Shown here: one piece after another, positions 6,410 through 7,237 of the stretch
Position numbering within the stretch: position 1 is the stretch's first letter
How the letters are laid out: every line of letters starts with the position of its first letter
Assembly (NCBI GenBank): GCA_002403105.1
Contig: DHHD01000048.1
Span: 1 to 7,237 of the forward strand
DNA length: 7,237 bases
Direction of reading: 5' to 3'
Source: Anaerolineaceae bacterium UBA4781
GTDB taxonomy: Bacteria > Chloroflexota > Anaerolineae > Anaerolineales > Anaerolineaceae
Notes under the pieces: generated by a model
What the model was told of the DNA's origin: nothing
The model's input: only the letters and a program-made list of their open reading frames with translations
Database searches by the model: none
Program-made: the position numbers and the translations under genes

Positions 6410-6438
6410 ATGACTGGTTATTTTTCTCACTATATGTT
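6410..6438 (+). promoter_or_regulatory. Weak candidate promoter for rpsF-ssb
   Basis: ATGACT (6410-6415), 17 nt, then TATGTT (6433-6438): each hexamer matches 4 of 6 consensus positions. A second option uses TTGACA at 6461-6466 as -35, but its -10 region (around 6483-6489) is poor. The rpsF promoter must lie somewhere in 6400-6490; I cannot choose firmly. Confidence 0.25.
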
Positions 6439-6457
6439 AAACTATGCAGCGGTTAGT

Positions 6458-6478
6458 TAGTTGACATTATGTTAACTA
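6458..6478. repeat. 21-bp imperfect palindrome upstream of rpsF
   Basis: The left arm TAGTTGACA (6458-6466) and right arm TGTTAACTA (6470-6478) flank TTA. Eight of nine positions are complementary, and the mismatch (6463/6473) would be a G-U pair in RNA. The palindrome contains the TTGACA box and is flanked on the left by a TTAG tandem (6453-6460). It could be an operator in the divergent region or a stem in the rpsF leader. Confidence 0.45.
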
Positions 6479-6486
6479 CCTTTCTG

Positions 6487-6518
6487 CTCCTGTCTTCACC
6501 TGCGGTGTCGAACAGGGG
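6487..6518 (+). promoter_or_regulatory. Structured leader of rpsF, possible S6:S18 autoregulatory element
   Basis: The outer stem CTCCTGT (6487-6493) pairs with ACAGGGG (6512-6518), including one G-U pair. An internal loop (CTT against TCGA) separates it from an inner stem CACC (6497-6500) / GGTG (6504-6507) with loop TGC. A stem, asymmetric internal loop and short hairpin just before rpsF is the sort of structure reported for leader RNAs bound by the S6:S18 complex. The conserved CCG of that motif is not clearly present (UCG at 6508-6510), so the assignment is tentative. Confidence 0.35.
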
Positions 6519-6530
6519 CATACCCATGGA

Positions 6531-6544
6531 AAGGAGGAATCCTT
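6531..6544 (+). promoter_or_regulatory. Strong Shine-Dalgarno of rpsF inside a small hairpin
   Basis: AAGGAGG (6531-6537) is a near-perfect SD with 7-nt spacing to ATG 6545. It also forms the 5' arm of AAGGA / TCCTT (6531-6535 with 6540-6544), closing on loop GGAA, a GNRA tetraloop. The stem ends exactly at the start codon and would hide the SD when folded. Confidence 0.6.
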
Positions 6545-6826
6545 ATGCGTACATACGAATTGGTGTTAATTGTTCACCCAGACCTTGATGATGAGGCAGT
6601 TAATCAAGCTGTAGAAAAAATCAAGAATTGGATTGAAACAGGTAAAGGCAAGATCGTGGAAATACAAGAATGGGGAAAGCGCCGTCTGGCATACCCGATT
6701 CAAAAGCAATATGAAGGGTTGTATTACCTTCTAAAACTTGAATTGGATCCCGCAACCAACGCTGAACTGGAACGCAATATCCGCATTCTTGAACCGGTCA
6801 TGCGTTATATGTTGATTGCAAAATAA
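6545..6826 (+). CDS. rpsF: 30S ribosomal protein S6 (bS6)
   Basis: A 93-residue protein of the small ribosomal subunit that binds 16S rRNA together with S18. The full family signature is visible: the N-terminus MRTYELVLIVHPDLDD (residues 1-16), a helix through about residue 31, the strand KIVEIQEWGKRRLAYPI (36-52), then YEGLYYLLKLELDP (56-69) and the C-terminal helix/strand AELERNIRILEPVMRYMLIAK (73-93). Length is typical, and it lacks the long acidic tail of enterobacterial S6. The start is fixed by a strong AAGGAGG. It is followed after 19 nt by ssb, the usual bacterial order, with rpsR expected just beyond the window. The upstream leader is structured and may mediate autoregulation. Confidence 0.97.
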   Translation: MRTYELVLIVHPDLDDEAVNQAVEKIKNWIETGKGKIVEIQEWGKRRLAYPIQKQYEGLYYLLKLELDPATNAELERNIRILEPVMRYMLIAK

Positions 6827-6845
6827 GCACAAACGGAGTTTTCAA

Positions 6846-7237
6846 ATGAGTCGCAGTCTTAACAAGGTCATGATTATTGGTAATTTAGGTAGAGATCCTG
6901 AAATGCGCTATACCCCTTCAGGGAAACCAGTAACAACATTTTCGGTCGCTACGAATCATGTTTGGGTTGATACCACTGGCCAGAAACATTCTGAAACCGA
7001 ATGGTTTAACGTTGTTTGTTGGAATAGCCTAGCTGAAATATGCAAAGATCACCTTTATAAAGGCGATCGCGTCTATGTCGAAGGCAGGCTGCAAACACGG
7101 CATTGGGAAGATGCAGATGGAAATCAACGTACCAGCGTTGAAATTGTAGCATCTGAAATGATGATCCTTGGCGACCGCGTTTCATCCAGCGATAATGAAC
7201 AAGAAAATAATCTGGATGAATTGCAAGAATTTGAAGA
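6846..7237 (+). CDS. ssb: Single-stranded DNA-binding protein, 3' end cut by window edge
   Basis: The first 130 residues of a bacterial SSB, translated directly. It starts MSRSLNKVMIIGNLGRDPEM (residues 1-20), then RYTPSGKPVTTFSVATN (21-37), TEWFNVVCWNSLAEIC (51-66), YKGDRVYVEGRLQTRHWED (71-89) and VEIVASEMMILGDR (98-111). This makes a complete OB fold with base-stacking aromatics W40, W53, W59 and W87. From about 112 an acidic, polar disordered tail begins (SSSDNEQENNLDELQEFE). It continues out of the window, so the acidic C-terminal tip that normally recruits replication and repair partners is not visible. ATG 6846 has GGAG (6835-6838) 7 nt upstream. It binds and protects ssDNA in replication, repair and recombination and is co-transcribed with rpsF. 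The N-terminal wording resembles Chloroflexota SSBs I recall, which supports the organism guess. Confidence 0.95.
   Translation, partial: MSRSLNKVMIIGNLGRDPEMRYTPSGKPVTTFSVATNHVWVDTTGQKHSETEWFNVVCWNSLAEICKDHLYKGDRVYVEGRLQTRHWEDADGNQRTSVEIVASEMMILGDRVSSSDNEQENNLDELQEFE

Larger units (their letters stand above)
6331..6544. other. 214-nt divergent intergenic region between acyl-CoA synthetase and rpsF
   Basis: No credible ORF lies here. It is AT-rich on the synthetase side and more GC-rich from about 6486 to rpsF. It carries the synthetase RBS and -10 candidate, weak rpsF promoter candidates, a 21-bp palindrome and the structured rpsF leader, each listed separately. Confidence 0.7.

Overview
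The window looks like a chromosomal segment of an anaerobic or facultatively anaerobic bacterium. Chloroflexota (Anaerolineae-like) is the best guess. That guess rests on the style of the SSB N-terminus, on rpsF being followed directly by ssb, and on a single-chain ADP-forming acyl-CoA synthetase together with an anaerobe-type NifX / MinD-ferredoxin cluster. It is an inference from family resemblance, not a phylogenetic result. Base composition is moderate, by eye somewhat below 50% GC, and shows no obvious compositional break.

Region 1 (1-2711, + strand) is a tight operon-like run of five genes. In order: the C-terminal tail of a DUF5320-like small coiled-coil protein; two different NifX/NifB-domain (MTH1175-like, dinitrogenase iron-molybdenum cofactor domain) proteins; and two tandem paralogous MinD/Mrp-type P-loop ATPases, each carrying an inserted 2x[4Fe-4S] ferredoxin domain. 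Gaps are 23, 20 and 21 nt, and the two ATPase genes overlap by 4 nt (ATGA). The gene content resembles the Desulfovibrio 'orange protein' (ORP) cluster and similar functionally unresolved loci in anaerobes. The likely theme is ATP-dependent assembly or delivery of an Fe-S or mixed-metal sulfide cluster on NifX-type carriers.

Region 2 (2712-4236) holds a class I-type CPD photolyase/cryptochrome-family gene on the + strand with an intact Trp triad. It sits 54 nt after the second ATPase, with a perfect 7-bp inverted repeat in the gap. A short intrinsic-terminator-like hairpin plus T-tract follows it, and next to that lies a second perfect hairpin in the convergent gap.

Region 3 (4237-6330, - strand) is a full-length single-polypeptide NDP-forming acyl-CoA synthetase (alpha-beta fusion), with both histidines expected for phosphoryl transfer.

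Region 4 (6331-6544) is a 214-nt divergent intergenic region. It contains a candidate promoter for the synthetase, a 21-bp imperfect palindrome over a TTGACA box, and a structured rpsF leader whose Shine-Dalgarno can fold into a GNRA-capped hairpin.

Region 5 (6545-7237, + strand) is rpsF followed by a 3'-truncated ssb, the start of a conserved translation/replication operon that usually continues with rpsR.

The most interesting material is the two-NifX plus two-ATPase module and the rpsF leader. No mobile element, CRISPR array, tRNA or rRNA was seen.
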